Positions 40,660 through 49,407 of a stretch of DNA of 64,000 nt are shown piece after piece. The DNA comes from Micromonospora thermarum (GTDB taxonomy: Bacteria; Actinomycetota; Actinomycetes; Mycobacteriales; Micromonosporaceae): the NCBI RefSeq assembly GCF_012034245.1, contig NZ_JAATEO010000022.1, positions 51,808 through 115,807 of the forward strand, in the 5' to 3' direction. Position 1 is the first letter of the stretch. Every line of letters begins with the position of its first letter. The position numbers and the translations under genes are program-made. The notes below the pieces were generated by a model. The model worked only from the letters and a program-made list of their open reading frames with translations, did not search any database and was not told the origin of the DNA.

Positions 40660-41726
40660 TGGCGGACCCGAAGGAACCATCCGACGACCTCACCGTCGAC
40701 GAGCTGATCGAGGGGCCCACCCGGGTCATCTCGAAGGGCGACCTCGCGGCGCTCCACGCCGGCAACCACGACGTGAGCCTCGAGTCGACCACCGACCTGT
40801 CCGCGCTCGCCGACGATCGGACGCACGACCTGACCGCGAGCGCGGCGCGGGTCGTCCGGTCCCGCGTCGAGCTGGCACAGGTCCCGGCGCCGGGCGCGCT
40901 CTACCGCCGGGCCCTGCTCGGCGCGCTGCCCGGCCTCGGCGGACGCCGGCGCGCTCCGCAGCCGCCGTCGGTCGAGCTGACCGTCACCGGTGTCCCCGTC
41001 GACCGGAGCCACCTCGCCGCGTACGACCGGGTGTGCGGGTTCCGGCTCACCGACCGGCTGCCCGCCACGTTCCCGCACATCATGGGGTTCCCGCTGGCGT
41101 TGCGCCTGATGACCGCCCCGGACTTCCCGATCCCGCTCACCGGCGTGGTCCACGTCGGCAACCGGATCACCGTCCACCGGCCGATCAGCGCCGACGAGAC
41201 CCTCGACTTCACCACGTACGCCGAGAACCTGCGCCCGCACGACCGGGGCCGGCAGGTGGACGTGGTGCTGGTGGGCTCGGTCGGCGGCGAGGAGGTGTGG
41301 CGCGGCGTGTCCACGTACCTCGGGAAGGAGCGCACGCCCGGCGGCGGCGAGCGGCGCGACCGGGCCGAGCGGGCCCCGGCGCCGGCCGCCTCGGCCCGCT
41401 GGCGGGTCGAGCCGTCGGTCGGTACGGCCTACGCGCGCGTCTCGGGCGACCACAACCCGATCCACACCTCGCGGCTGGGCGCGCGGCTGTTCGGGTTCCG
41501 ACGCCCGATCGCCCACGGCATGTGGAGCAAGGCGCGCTGCCTGGCCGCGCTGGAGCCCCGGCTGCCGGACGCCTACACGGTCGACGTGGCGTTCAAGCTG
41601 CCGCTGCCGCTGCCCAGCACGGTCGGCTTCAGCAGCACCCCGACCGGGGACTTCGCCCTGCACGACTCCCACGGCCGTCCGCACCTGCTCGGGACGCTGC
41701 GGGAGGAGGGACGGGCCGCTTCCTGA
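40659..41726 (+). CDS. MaoC-family (R)-hydroxyacyl dehydratase
   Basis: The 355-residue protein has a C-terminal hot-dog domain with the hydratase-2 motif (YARVSGDHNPIHTSRLGARLFGF, with the D-x4-H catalytic pair) and the following PIAHGMWSKAR. The N-terminal 250 residues hold a second, degenerate hot-dog region (GVVHVGNRITVHRPISADETLDF). Double hot-dog MaoC proteins dehydrate or hydrate acyl thioesters of long substrates. The ATG at 40659 overlaps the fabG stop. Confidence 0.88.
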   Translation: MADPKEPSDDLTVDELIEGPTRVISKGDLAALHAGNHDVSLESTTDLSALADDRTHDLTASAARVVRSRVELAQVPAPGALYRRALLGALPGLGGRRRAPQPPSVELTVTGVPVDRSHLAAYDRVCGFRLTDRLPATFPHIMGFPLALRLMTAPDFPIPLTGVVHVGNRITVHRPISADETLDFTTYAENLRPHDRGRQVDVVLVGSVGGEEVWRGVSTYLGKERTPGGGERRDRAERAPAPAASARWRVEPSVGTAYARVSGDHNPIHTSRLGARLFGFRRPIAHGMWSKARCLAALEPRLPDAYTVDVAFKLPLPLPSTVGFSSTPTGDFALHDSHGRPHLLGTLREEGRAAS

Positions 41727-41771
41727 CGCCTTTCGCACCGGTGAACCCGCCCCGGCCCCGAGCATGGGGGC

Positions 41772-42389
41772 ATGGAGTCCGTGCTCGACCTGCTGCGACA
41801 GACGGTCACCTCGCCGTGGGTGTACCTGCTGATCTTCGCGCTCACGGCGGTCGACGCGGTCGTCCCGATGGTGCCCGGCGAGGCGGCGGTGATCACCGCC
41901 GCCGTGCTCGCCACCTCCGGTGACCCGGACGTGGTCGCGGTCATCGCGTCCGCCGCGATCGGCGCGGTCGTCGGCGACCACGTCTCGTACGCGATCGGCC
42001 GCAGCGGCGGCGCGCGGCGGCTGAGCCGCTTCCCGGAGGAGAGCCGGCGGCGCGCCAGCTCGGAGTGGGCGCGCCGGGCGGTGGAGCGGCACGGCGGGCT
42101 GATCCTCACCACGGCCCGCTACCTCCCGGGCGGGCGGACGGCGGTGACCCTGACCATGGGCGCGGTGCGCTACCCGCTCCGGTCGTTCCTGCTGTTCGAC
42201 ACGATCGCGGGGGTGACCTGGGCGCTGTACAACGTGCTGCTGGGCTACTTCGGCGGGCTGGCCTTCGAGCGGGATCCGCTCCGGGGGGTCCTGGTCGGCC
42301 TGGGCCTGTCGGTCGGGGTGACGGTGCTGATCGAGGCGGTGCGCCGGGCCCGCCACCGCGCCCGCCACCGGATGTCCACGCGCCGCTGA
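41772..42389 (+). CDS. DedA-family membrane protein
   Basis: 205 residues with several membrane helices and the DedA (SNARE-associated) signatures: VPMVPGEAAVITAAVLA early, then DHVSYAIGRSGGAR and the conserved RYLPGGRTAVTLTMGAVRYPLRSFLLFD. DedA proteins are now linked to lipid-carrier recycling. The 45-bp gap from maoC allows co-transcription. The C-terminus is Arg/His-rich. Confidence 0.9.
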   Translation: MESVLDLLRQTVTSPWVYLLIFALTAVDAVVPMVPGEAAVITAAVLATSGDPDVVAVIASAAIGAVVGDHVSYAIGRSGGARRLSRFPEESRRRASSEWARRAVERHGGLILTTARYLPGGRTAVTLTMGAVRYPLRSFLLFDTIAGVTWALYNVLLGYFGGLAFERDPLRGVLVGLGLSVGVTVLIEAVRRARHRARHRMSTRR

Positions 42390-42423
42390 CCCCGCGCGGC
42401 GGGTGTCGGGAAGGGGCCGTTTC

Positions 42424-43074
42424 TCACGCCGCCGGCGGGCGCCAGGTGGTGCCCTGCAGGAGTTGTGCGGCGCCGACCCAGGCGACGTTCATCATCCGGG
42501 TGGCGGTCTTCTCCGGGTCGGCCTCCGCATGGTCGGCCAGCCAGTCCGCGAGCGACTCGGTCGCGCCCACCAGGGCGTACGCGACCACCTCCAGCTCGGC
42601 CTCGGCCACCTCGCGGCCCTCGGCGCGCAGCGCGTGGTCGAGCATCCCGGCCACCACCTCCACCATCCGGGCCCGCATCGCGGCGAGTTCCCCGGCGAAC
42701 GGCTGCTCACCGCGGGCCTGCCGGTAGAGCACCGCCCAGCCGTCCCGGTGCGCGCCGACGAACCCGAAGAAGGCGCGCAGCCCACGCCAGAGCCGTTCGT
42801 CGGCCGGCAGGTCGGGGGCGGCCGCGCCGGCGATGGCCTGCATCATCCGCGTCCCCTCGCGGTGCAGGCAGGCGACGAAGAGTTCCTCCTTGGTGCCCAG
42901 GTACGCGTACACCATCGGTTTCGAGATGCCGGCGTCGTCGGCGATCTCGTCCATGCTGGCCGCGTGGAAGCCCCGTCGGGAGAAGACCTTGACCGCCGCG
43001 TCGAGCATCTGCTGCTCACGGACGGCCCGCGGCAGTCGTTTGAAGGCGGGGGTGCTGGACACCCTTGCGAGCAT
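42424..43074 (-). CDS. TetR/AcrR-family transcriptional regulator
   Basis: The 216-residue protein has an N-terminal TetR HTH (REQQMLDAAVKVFSRRGFHAASMDEIADDAGISKPMVYAYLGTKEEL) and an all-helical ligand domain. It is divergent from the SCP2 gene. Its own promoter holds a palindrome almost identical to one between the thiolase and fabG genes. It is therefore predicted to repress the surrounding fatty-acid genes, with an acyl-CoA as the likely inducer. The ligand is inferred from gene content. Confidence 0.88.
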   Translation of the reverse strand: MLARVSSTPAFKRLPRAVREQQMLDAAVKVFSRRGFHAASMDEIADDAGISKPMVYAYLGTKEELFVACLHREGTRMMQAIAGAAAPDLPADERLWRGLRAFFGFVGAHRDGWAVLYRQARGEQPFAGELAAMRARMVEVVAGMLDHALRAEGREVAEAELEVVAYALVGATESLADWLADHAEADPEKTATRMMNVAWVGAAQLLQGTTWRPPAA

Positions 43075-43075
43075 A

Positions 43076-43106
43076 CCTACTCGTGCGTAGGGTTACGCGC
43101 GAGTAG
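43076..43106. promoter_or_regulatory. paired operator sites, tetR/SCP2 divergent promoter
   Basis: Site A, CCTACTCGTGCGTAGG (43076-43091), matches 14 of 16 bases of 39229-39244. Site B, GTTACGCGCGAGTAG (43092-43106), is a related half-inverted copy. The sites lie 2 bp from the tetR start and 27 bp before the SCP2 ATG. Confidence 0.7.
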
Positions 43107-43132
43107 CCAATTCCCCCGGAAGGTGCGCCCTC

Positions 43133-43585
43133 ATGACTGACTTCGACCCGGCCAACTTCGCCAACGTCGGCCCCAAGGAGTTCGCGCAGCTGGTCAAGTC
43201 CACCCCCGACGACAAGATCGCCGAGGTGATGTCCGGTGACCTGCGCGGCAAGATCCTCAGCGAGGTCTTCGGCCGGATGCCGCAGCTGTTCCGCGCCGAC
43301 CGGGCCGGCTCGACCAACGCGGTCATCCACTGGAACATCACCGGCCGCCCCGACGGTGGCACCGACACCTACGAGGTCGTCATCGCCGACGGCACCTGCA
43401 CGGTCAACGAGACCCCGCAGCACGACCCGAAGCTGAGCCTCACCATGGGCCCGGTCGAGTTCCTCAAGACCGTCTCCGGTGGCGCCAACCCGGTCATGAT
43501 GTTCATGACCGGCAAGCTGAAGGCCAAGGGCGACCTGGGCCTCGCCGCCAACATCGCCAACCTGTTCGACATCCCCAAGGCCTGA
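43133..43585 (+). CDS. SCP2 sterol-carrier-domain protein
   Basis: A 150-residue stand-alone SCP2 fold (VIHWNITGRPDGGTDTYEVVIADGTCTV, then DPKLSLTMGPVEFLKTVSGG and the late FMTGKLKAKGDLGLAANIANLF). SCP2 proteins hold lipids or fatty acyl-CoAs in a hydrophobic tunnel and may present substrate to the acyl-CoA dehydrogenase encoded directly downstream (1 bp gap between the genes). It is first gene of SCP2-ACAD, behind the tetR operator. Confidence 0.88.
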   Translation: MTDFDPANFANVGPKEFAQLVKSTPDDKIAEVMSGDLRGKILSEVFGRMPQLFRADRAGSTNAVIHWNITGRPDGGTDTYEVVIADGTCTVNETPQHDPKLSLTMGPVEFLKTVSGGANPVMMFMTGKLKAKGDLGLAANIANLFDIPKA

Positions 43586-43586
43586 C

Positions 43587-44801
43587 ATGGCCGAGTTCTC
43601 GCTTGACCTGACCGAGGAACAGCGGGACCTACGCGACTGGGTGCACGGCTTCGCCGCCGAGGTCGTGCGCCCGGCCGCGGCCGAGTGGGACGCGCGGGAG
43701 GAGACTCCCTGGCCGATCATCCAGGAGGCCGCCAAGGTCGGCCTCTACGGCTTCGAGTTCCTCGCCACCTGCTGGGCCGACCCCACCGGGCTCTCCCTGC
43801 CCATCGCCAGCGAGGAGCTCTTCTGGGGTGACGCCGGCATCGGCCTGAGCATCTTCGGCACCGGTCTCGCCGTCGCCGCCATCTACGGCGCCGGCACGCC
43901 CGACCAACTCGTCGAGTGGGTGCCGCAGTGCTTCGGCGACATCGACTCCCCGGCCGTCGCGGCGTTCTGCACCAGCGAGCCGGAGGCCGGCTCCGATGTC
44001 GGCGCGATGCGGACGCGGGCCGTCTACGACGAGGCCACCGACGAGTGGGTGCTGCGCGGGCAGAAGGCGTACGCCACCAACGGCGGCATCGCCGGAGTGC
44101 ACGTGGTCACCGCCTCGGTCGACCCCGAGCTGGGGTCGCGGGGGCAGGCGGCGTTCGTCGTCCCGCCCGGCACCGCCGGGCTCAGCGCCACCCGCAAGCT
44201 ACGCAAGCTGGGTCTGCGCGCGTCGCACACCGCCGACGTCTTCCTCGACGACGTACGGGTGCCCGGGCGCTGCCTGCTCGGCGGCAAGGACGCCCTCGAC
44301 GAGCGGCTGGCCCGGGCCCGTTCCGGGCAGCGCGCCTCCGGTCAGGCCGCGATGCGCACCTTCGAGCTGTCCCGGCCCACCGTCGGCGCGCAGGCGCTCG
44401 GCGTGGCCCGCGCCGCCTACGAGTACGCGCTGGACTACGCCAAGGAGCGGGTCCAGTTCGGACGCCCGATCATCGAGAACCAGGCCGTCGCGTTCGCGCT
44501 GGCCGACATGAAGATGGAGATCGACGCGGCCCGGCTGCTGGTCTGGCGCGCATCCTGGATGGGGCGCAACAACCGGCCCTTCACGGCCGGCGAGGGTTCG
44601 ATGTCCAAGCTGAAGGCCGGCGAGGTGGCCGTCGCGGTCACCGACAAGGCCGTGCAGCTGCTCGGCGGCGCGGGTTTCCTGCGGGACCATCCGGTCGAGC
44701 GCTGGTACCGGGACGCCAAGATCTACACGATCTTCGAGGGCACCTCCGAGATCCAGCGGCTCGTCATCTCCCGGGCCATCTCCGGCGTCCAGATCCGCTG
44801 A
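43587..44801 (+). CDS. acyl-CoA dehydrogenase
   Basis: A 404-residue FAD enzyme that oxidises acyl-CoA to 2-enoyl-CoA. The FAD/substrate segments are typical: AAFCTSEPEAGSDVGAMRT, RGQKAYATNGGIAG and the C-terminal YRDAKIYTIFEGTSEIQRLVISRAI. The usual general-base Glu lies in EGTSEIQ. It is translationally coupled to SCP2 (1 bp apart), probably sharing its regulation by the TetR protein. Confidence 0.92.
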   Translation: MAEFSLDLTEEQRDLRDWVHGFAAEVVRPAAAEWDAREETPWPIIQEAAKVGLYGFEFLATCWADPTGLSLPIASEELFWGDAGIGLSIFGTGLAVAAIYGAGTPDQLVEWVPQCFGDIDSPAVAAFCTSEPEAGSDVGAMRTRAVYDEATDEWVLRGQKAYATNGGIAGVHVVTASVDPELGSRGQAAFVVPPGTAGLSATRKLRKLGLRASHTADVFLDDVRVPGRCLLGGKDALDERLARARSGQRASGQAAMRTFELSRPTVGAQALGVARAAYEYALDYAKERVQFGRPIIENQAVAFALADMKMEIDAARLLVWRASWMGRNNRPFTAGEGSMSKLKAGEVAVAVTDKAVQLLGGAGFLRDHPVERWYRDAKIYTIFEGTSEIQRLVISRAISGVQIR

Positions 44802-44843
44802 GCCGAGCCGGCCCGGCCGGTCCACGGCTGCACCGTTCGTCGA

Positions 44844-44873
44844 CGAAGGGCCCCCGGCATCGGGGGCCCTTCG
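44844..44873 (+). terminator. terminator between acyl-CoA dehydrogenase and acyl-CoA ligase genes
   Basis: CGAAGGGCCCCCG (44844-44856) and its perfect complement (44861-44873), loop GCAT. It separates the ligase gene from the SCP2-ACAD transcript, although readthrough is possible. Confidence 0.75.
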
Positions 44874-44898
44874 CGTACCGCCGAAGGAGGCCAGTGGC

Positions 44899-46461
44899 AT
44901 GGACCTGCCGTTCGTCGTCGCCACCCTGACCCGCCGCGGATTGCTCACCCCCGGCCGGCCGATCCGGGTCGCCTCCCAGCTCAACGCGCTACGCCGGTGG
45001 GGATGGAGTCTCGCCGGCGAGCTGCGCCAGGCCGCCGCCCGGGACCCGGGCCGCACCGCGGTCATCGACGAGCAGGGCGCCGAGCTGACGTACGCCGAGC
45101 TGCTCGACCGGTCCGAGGCGCTGGCCCGGGCGCTGCGCGCGGCGTACGGCCTGCACGCCGGGGAGCGGATCGGGGTGCTCTGCCGCAACCACCACGGCCT
45201 GATCGAGTCGATCGTCGCCGCCACCCTGCTCGGGGTCGACGCCGTCCTGGTGAACACCGGGCTATCGGCGGCGCAGCTCGCGACCGTCGCCGACGAACAG
45301 CGGCTGCGGGTGCTGGTGCACGACGACGAGTTCGCCGAGCGGCTGCTGGGCCTCCCCGACGAACTGCCCCGCCTCGACGAGCGGGCCCGCGAGGAGTTGA
45401 GGGTCAACGCCCTGCCCGGCTCGCTGACCCCGCCGGAGCGCGACGGCCGGATCATCGTCCTCACCTCGGGCACCACCGGAGCGCCGAAGGGCGCACGACG
45501 ACCCACCCCGAACGGCTTCGGCCCGCTGGTCGCCATCATCGACCGCATCCCGCTGCACGTCCGGGACCGGGTGCTGATCGCCGCCCCGATCTTCCACACC
45601 TGGGGTTTCGCCGCTCTTCAGGTGTGCTTCGCGCTGCGCGCCACGATCGTCCTGCACCGCCGCTTCGACCCGGCCGCCACGCTGGCCGCCCTCGTGACGC
45701 ACCGGTGCGACGCGCTCTTCGCCGTACCCGTGATGGTGCAGCGACTGATGGAGGTGCCGGCGCCGGACCCGAAACCCCGGCTGAAGGTCGTCGCGGTCAG
45801 CGGGTCCGCGCTGCCCGGCGGTCTCGCCACCGCCTTCATGGACACGTACGGCGACGTCGTCTACAACCTGTACGGCTCCACGGAGGTCTCGTGGGCGTCC
45901 ATCGCCGGCCCGGCGGAACTGCGCGCCGCCCCCACGACCGCCGGCCGTCCCCCGCACGGCACCCGGGTCGCCATCCTCGACGTGGTCGGCGAGCCGGTGC
46001 CGCGCGGCCAGGTCGGCCGGATCTTCGTCGGCAACGAGATGCTCTTCGAGGGCTACACCTCCGGGGCGGACCGGGAACGCCACGACGGCCTGGTCGACAC
46101 CGGCGACCTCGGCCGGATGAACAGCGACGGCCTGCTCTTCGTCGACGGCCGCGCCGACGACATGATCGTCTCCGGTGGCGAGAACGTCTTCCCGTCCGAA
46201 GTGGAGCACCTGCTCGCACAGCTCCCCCAGATCCGCGAGGCGGCCGTGATCGGCGTGCCGGACGCCGAGTACGGGCAGCGGCTCGCCGCGTTCCTCGCGC
46301 TGCACCCCGGCGAGACGCTCGACCCGGACGCGGTCCGCGAGTACGTGCGGCACTACCTGGCCCGCTTCTCGGTGCCCCGGGACGTGGTGTTCGTGAAGTA
46401 CCTGCCGCGCAACGCCACCGGCAAGGTGCTCGCCCGGGAACTACGCCGCTACTACGACTGA
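44899..46461 (+). CDS. AMP-dependent acyl-CoA synthetase/ligase
   Basis: The 520-residue ANL-superfamily enzyme activates a fatty acid with ATP and CoA. The P-loop-like A3 motif reads LTSGTTGAPKGARRP. Later motifs are YGSTEVSWA, GLVDTGDLGRMNSDGLLFVDGRADDMIVSGGEN and the final Lys in RNATGKVLARELRRYY. Substrate preference is unknown; the neighbouring beta-oxidation genes favour a medium- or long-chain acid. The ATG at 44899 follows AAGGAGG. Confidence 0.92.
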   Translation: MDLPFVVATLTRRGLLTPGRPIRVASQLNALRRWGWSLAGELRQAAARDPGRTAVIDEQGAELTYAELLDRSEALARALRAAYGLHAGERIGVLCRNHHGLIESIVAATLLGVDAVLVNTGLSAAQLATVADEQRLRVLVHDDEFAERLLGLPDELPRLDERAREELRVNALPGSLTPPERDGRIIVLTSGTTGAPKGARRPTPNGFGPLVAIIDRIPLHVRDRVLIAAPIFHTWGFAALQVCFALRATIVLHRRFDPAATLAALVTHRCDALFAVPVMVQRLMEVPAPDPKPRLKVVAVSGSALPGGLATAFMDTYGDVVYNLYGSTEVSWASIAGPAELRAAPTTAGRPPHGTRVAILDVVGEPVPRGQVGRIFVGNEMLFEGYTSGADRERHDGLVDTGDLGRMNSDGLLFVDGRADDMIVSGGENVFPSEVEHLLAQLPQIREAAVIGVPDAEYGQRLAAFLALHPGETLDPDAVREYVRHYLARFSVPRDVVFVKYLPRNATGKVLARELRRYYD

Positions 46462-46765
46462 CCCCCTCCACGCTCAGTCTCGTCGACGCCCTGCTCGGGC
46501 TGAACCTCGGCTGGATCGTCGCGCTGGCCGCCAGGATCAACTTCTCCGTCGCCAGATCCGCGGCCGCCTCGCCGCCGCCCTGCGCGATGGTGTCGGCGAG
46601 TTGCCGGGCCTCCCGGACACCGTCCCGCACCTCGGCCAGCGGTTCGCTCGTACGCTCGTCCGCCGCCCGCGCCCGGGCCGCCGCCTCCTCGACGATCTTC
46701 TCCATCTCGTCGACCTGTCGGCGCAGCTCCTCTTCCCGAGCTCGCTACCTGTCGTGCATGGACAT
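46452..46765 (-). pseudogene. decayed small coiled-coil gene (amber codon and frameshift)
   Basis: A start region with a GGTGG site and ATG at 46765 reads M-S-M-H-D-R and then TAG (46745-46747). The same frame continues as a long charged helix (EEELRRQVDEMEKIVEEAAARARAADE, and VREARQLADTIAQGGGEAA). It never stops within its own space and runs antisense into the ligase gene. Shifting frame near 46495 gives a short acidic ending (PEQGVDETERGGGQS) and a stop at 46452. The simplest reading is a former coiled-coil gene of about 100 codons with one nonsense and one frameshift change. A functional shorter protein from ATG 46705 is the alternative. Confidence 0.45.
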
Positions 46766-47051
46766 CTCGCCACCTTCGGATCGGCTTCGACCTCCAGGCT
46801 GTGGCGGGCCCGGGACCACACCGACGGACGCGAATTCCTGACATGCGCGGAATTGCGGGCGAATCCACGGCGCCGGAGGAGGAATGAGTCGGCATCCCGA
46901 TACGGCGTCGACACGAACGGCAGCGACATGCCGGCCCGGGAACCGGCGGACAGAACGGGTGGCTTGACGGCCGCCGATGGGTGCGGTCTCGCCCCGGCGG
47001 GCCGGACCGGTTCCGGGGACCGCGCGCTGCGCGCGGCCCGGTACCTACCGT
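46766..47051. other. intergenic region before purD 3' end
   Basis: No gene. A compact hairpin CCGCGCGC/GCGCGCGG-like at 47020-47036, just after the purD stop on the minus strand, is a probable terminator. The rest shows nothing recognisable. Confidence 0.45.
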
Positions 47052-48299
47052 TCAGCGGGGAATGACGATCCGGTCCTCGACCGCGGCGGCGGCGATGTCG
47101 GTGCGGTGGTGCGAACCGGGCAGGTCGATGCCGCGTACCAGCTCGTAGGCGGCCTCCCGAGCGGCGGCCAGGTCCGGGCCGGTGGCCGTACCGCAGAGGA
47201 CCCGGCCCCCGGCGGAGCGCAGGGTGCCGTCGGCGTCGCGACGAGTGCCGGCGTGGATGACGCCCGGACGGTCGGCGCCGGTGATCACGTCGCCGGCGCG
47301 TGGCGTCGCCGGGTAGCCCTCGGCGGCGACCACGACGGTGACGGCGGCGCCGTCGCGCCAGCGCAGCGGCGGGTGCTCGGCCAGCGTGCCGGTGGCCGCG
47401 GCGTGCAGCAGCCCGCCGAGCGGCGTCTCCAGCAACGCGAGGACCACCTGCGTCTCCGGGTCACCGAAACGGGCGTTGAACTCGATCACCCGCGGGCCGG
47501 CGGCGGTGATCGCCAGGCCGACGTAGAGCAGGCCCGCGAACGGGGTGCCCCGGCGGCGCATCTCCGCCAGCGTCGGGTGGACGACGTCGCGCATCACCTC
47601 GTCGACCAGGCCGGGCGGGGCCCAGGGCAGGGGCGCGTACGCCCCCATGCCGCCGGTGTTCGGGCCGGTGTCGCCGTCGCCGACCCGCTTGAAGTCCTGC
47701 GCCGGCAGCAGCGGGACCGCCGCCTCGCCGTCGGTGACGACGAAGAGCGACACCTCCGGTCCGGCCAGGTACTCCTCGATCACCACCCGGCCGCACTCCC
47801 GCGCGTGCTCCTCGGCACTGGCGCGGTCGTCGGTGACGACGACGCCCTTACCGGCGGCGAGGCCGTCGTTCTTGACCACGTACGGCGCGCCGAACTCGGT
47901 CAGGGCGACGGCGACGCTGTCGGCGTCCGTGCAGGTGTACGCGCGGGCGGTCGGCACGCCGGCGGCGGTCATCACGTCCTTGGCGAACGCTTTCGAGCCC
48001 TCCAGCCGGGCGGCCTCGGCGGACGGGCCGAACACGGGGATGCCCTTGGCGCGTACGGCGTCGGCGACCCCCGCGACCAGCGGAGCCTCCGGCCCGACGA
48101 CGACCAGGTCGACACCGGTCTCGACCGCCAACGCCGCGACGGCACCCGGATCGGCCGCCGCCACGTCCCGGATTTCGGCAAGCGCAGCGATGCCCGGATT
48201 CCCCGGAGCCGCAATCAGCGCCTCGACAGCCGGATCGGCCGCAAGCCCGAGCGCGAGCGCATGCTCCCGCCCCCCACCACCAAGAAGAAGAACCCGCAC
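47052..48299 (-). CDS. purD: phosphoribosylamine-glycine ligase (GAR synthetase)
   Basis: PurD joins glycine to phosphoribosylamine using ATP. The 415-residue ATP-grasp enzyme begins MRVLLLGGGGREHALA and contains KNDGLAAGKGVVV, the signature GPNTGGMGAYAPLP and VIEFNARFGDPETQVVL. It starts with ATG 48299, 34 bp from the second 61-bp palindrome. Confidence 0.96.
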   Translation of the reverse strand: MRVLLLGGGGREHALALGLAADPAVEALIAAPGNPGIAALAEIRDVAAADPGAVAALAVETGVDLVVVGPEAPLVAGVADAVRAKGIPVFGPSAEAARLEGSKAFAKDVMTAAGVPTARAYTCTDADSVAVALTEFGAPYVVKNDGLAAGKGVVVTDDRASAEEHARECGRVVIEEYLAGPEVSLFVVTDGEAAVPLLPAQDFKRVGDGDTGPNTGGMGAYAPLPWAPPGLVDEVMRDVVHPTLAEMRRRGTPFAGLLYVGLAITAAGPRVIEFNARFGDPETQVVLALLETPLGGLLHAAATGTLAEHPPLRWRDGAAVTVVVAAEGYPATPRAGDVITGADRPGVIHAGTRRDADGTLRSAGGRVLCGTATGPDLAAAREAAYELVRGIDLPGSHHRTDIAAAAVEDRIVIPR

Positions 48300-48332
48300 G
48301 AGCGGATCCTACCGACCCCCCACCTCGCTCCC

Positions 48333-48393
48333 GTTGATCATGGAGTTGGCGGGTGATCTGGAGATCAGCTCGCCCGCCAACTCCATGATCAAC
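48333..48393. repeat. 61-bp palindromic repeat, copy 2
   Basis: The same architecture as copy 1 (24-bp arms starting GTTGATCATGGAGTTGGC, 13-nt loop) with one G-T pair. It contains the stop codon of the DUF559 gene (48389-48391). Confidence 0.9.
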
Positions 48394-49318
48394 GCACGCG
48401 GACGGCGGCGATCGCGTTGCGGACGGTCCAGGGGATGTAGGCGGGGTCGAGGGTGTCCTGCCAGGTGAAGCGAAGGACCGTCCAGCCGGCGTTGACGAGT
48501 CGGTTCTGCCGGCGGCGGTCGGCGAAGACCGCCTCCGGCGTGCCGTGCGGGCCCTGGCCGTCCGCTTCGGCGATCACCCTGGGTGCGCGCCAGCCCAGGT
48601 CGCCGACGCCGAGCAGGTATCCGTCGTCGTCACGAACCTCCAGTTGCAAGGCGTCGGGCGGCACCCGGCCGTCGACGCAGCGCAGTCTCGTCCTCGTCTC
48701 CAGTGGCGATTGAGCCCGCCCGTCCGCCTCGGCCAGGTAGCTCCGTGCCGCCACCGCTCCCCGCCGACCCCGAATGAGGCGAGGGATGACGAGCAGGTCA
48801 TCGTCAGTGACAAGCCCTCGGCTCAACGCGGAGTCGAGCACCGAGACCGCCGGGTATCGAGCGACCCGCAGAATCACCTCGGCCACGGTGACGAGTGGCG
48901 TCGTCGCCGGAAGACCATCGACTCCCACCACCTGACCGGGCGAGCGCTCGATCTGGTGCAGCACCACGTTCGGCGGGCCTGCCGACTGCGGTCGGCCGCG
49001 ATTCCCCGGCAGGGCGACATGTATTTCGCTGCTCCGGGGCAGGCCGGCGATGCCGTGCAACTCTGCGGCCGTTCCGAGCACGGCGTGGGCGTGCCGCCCG
49101 AGCGACAGCAACGCGGCGCGGATCTCACACCGCCGAGACAGCTCGGCCCGAGGATCGTGGCCGACCAGGTAGACAGCGCGTGCGACAGGACGCCACCGGC
49201 CGGCCCCGGCCAGCCAGTCGATCTCGTTCCGACTGAACCCGGTCCGCAGCGCCTGCGCCCGGGTGATCAACCCGTCCTGCCGACCCAGGATCCTGCCCAA
49301 CACCTCGTAACGATCCAC
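48389..49318 (-). CDS. AbiEi-antitoxin-like/DUF559 (Vsr-like nuclease fold) protein
   Basis: 309 residues from GTG 49318. The first 90 match the winged-helix domain of AbiEi-type antitoxins (ILGRQDGLITRAQALRTGFSRNEIDWL, GRWRPVARAVYLVG). The last 100 resemble DUF559, a very-short-patch-repair-endonuclease-like fold (GVGDLGWRAPRVIAEADGQ, RRRQNRLVNAGWTVLRFTW). Such fused proteins are common in actinobacteria, usually with no toxin partner, and their job is unknown. No AbiEii toxin gene is adjacent. The gene lies exactly between two 61-bp palindromes, one of which includes its stop codon. Confidence 0.82.
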   Translation of the reverse strand: MDRYEVLGRILGRQDGLITRAQALRTGFSRNEIDWLAGAGRWRPVARAVYLVGHDPRAELSRRCEIRAALLSLGRHAHAVLGTAAELHGIAGLPRSSEIHVALPGNRGRPQSAGPPNVVLHQIERSPGQVVGVDGLPATTPLVTVAEVILRVARYPAVSVLDSALSRGLVTDDDLLVIPRLIRGRRGAVAARSYLAEADGRAQSPLETRTRLRCVDGRVPPDALQLEVRDDDGYLLGVGDLGWRAPRVIAEADGQGPHGTPEAVFADRRRQNRLVNAGWTVLRFTWQDTLDPAYIPWTVRNAIAAVRVR

Positions 49319-49360
49319 GGGACATGACGGTGAACCACATCCACACTCACCGCGAGACCC

Positions 49361-49390
49361 TGTGGATAACCTCCACCCACCTGTGGACAA
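49361..49390. promoter_or_regulatory. two DnaA-box-like sequences
   Basis: TGTGGATAA (49361-49369) is the complement of the classical DnaA box TTATCCACA. TGTGGACAA (49382-49390) is the complement of the actinobacterial form TTGTCCACA. They are in the same orientation, 21 bp apart, just upstream of the DUF559 gene. Confidence 0.6.
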
Positions 49391-49407
49391 CCGCCCGCCG
49401 AGCCCCG

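Noticed and set aside
46537..46929. Alternative minus-strand gene over the coiled-coil remnant
   Set aside because: Arg/Ser/Pro-rich text without structure; the coiled-coil frame has far better protein character.
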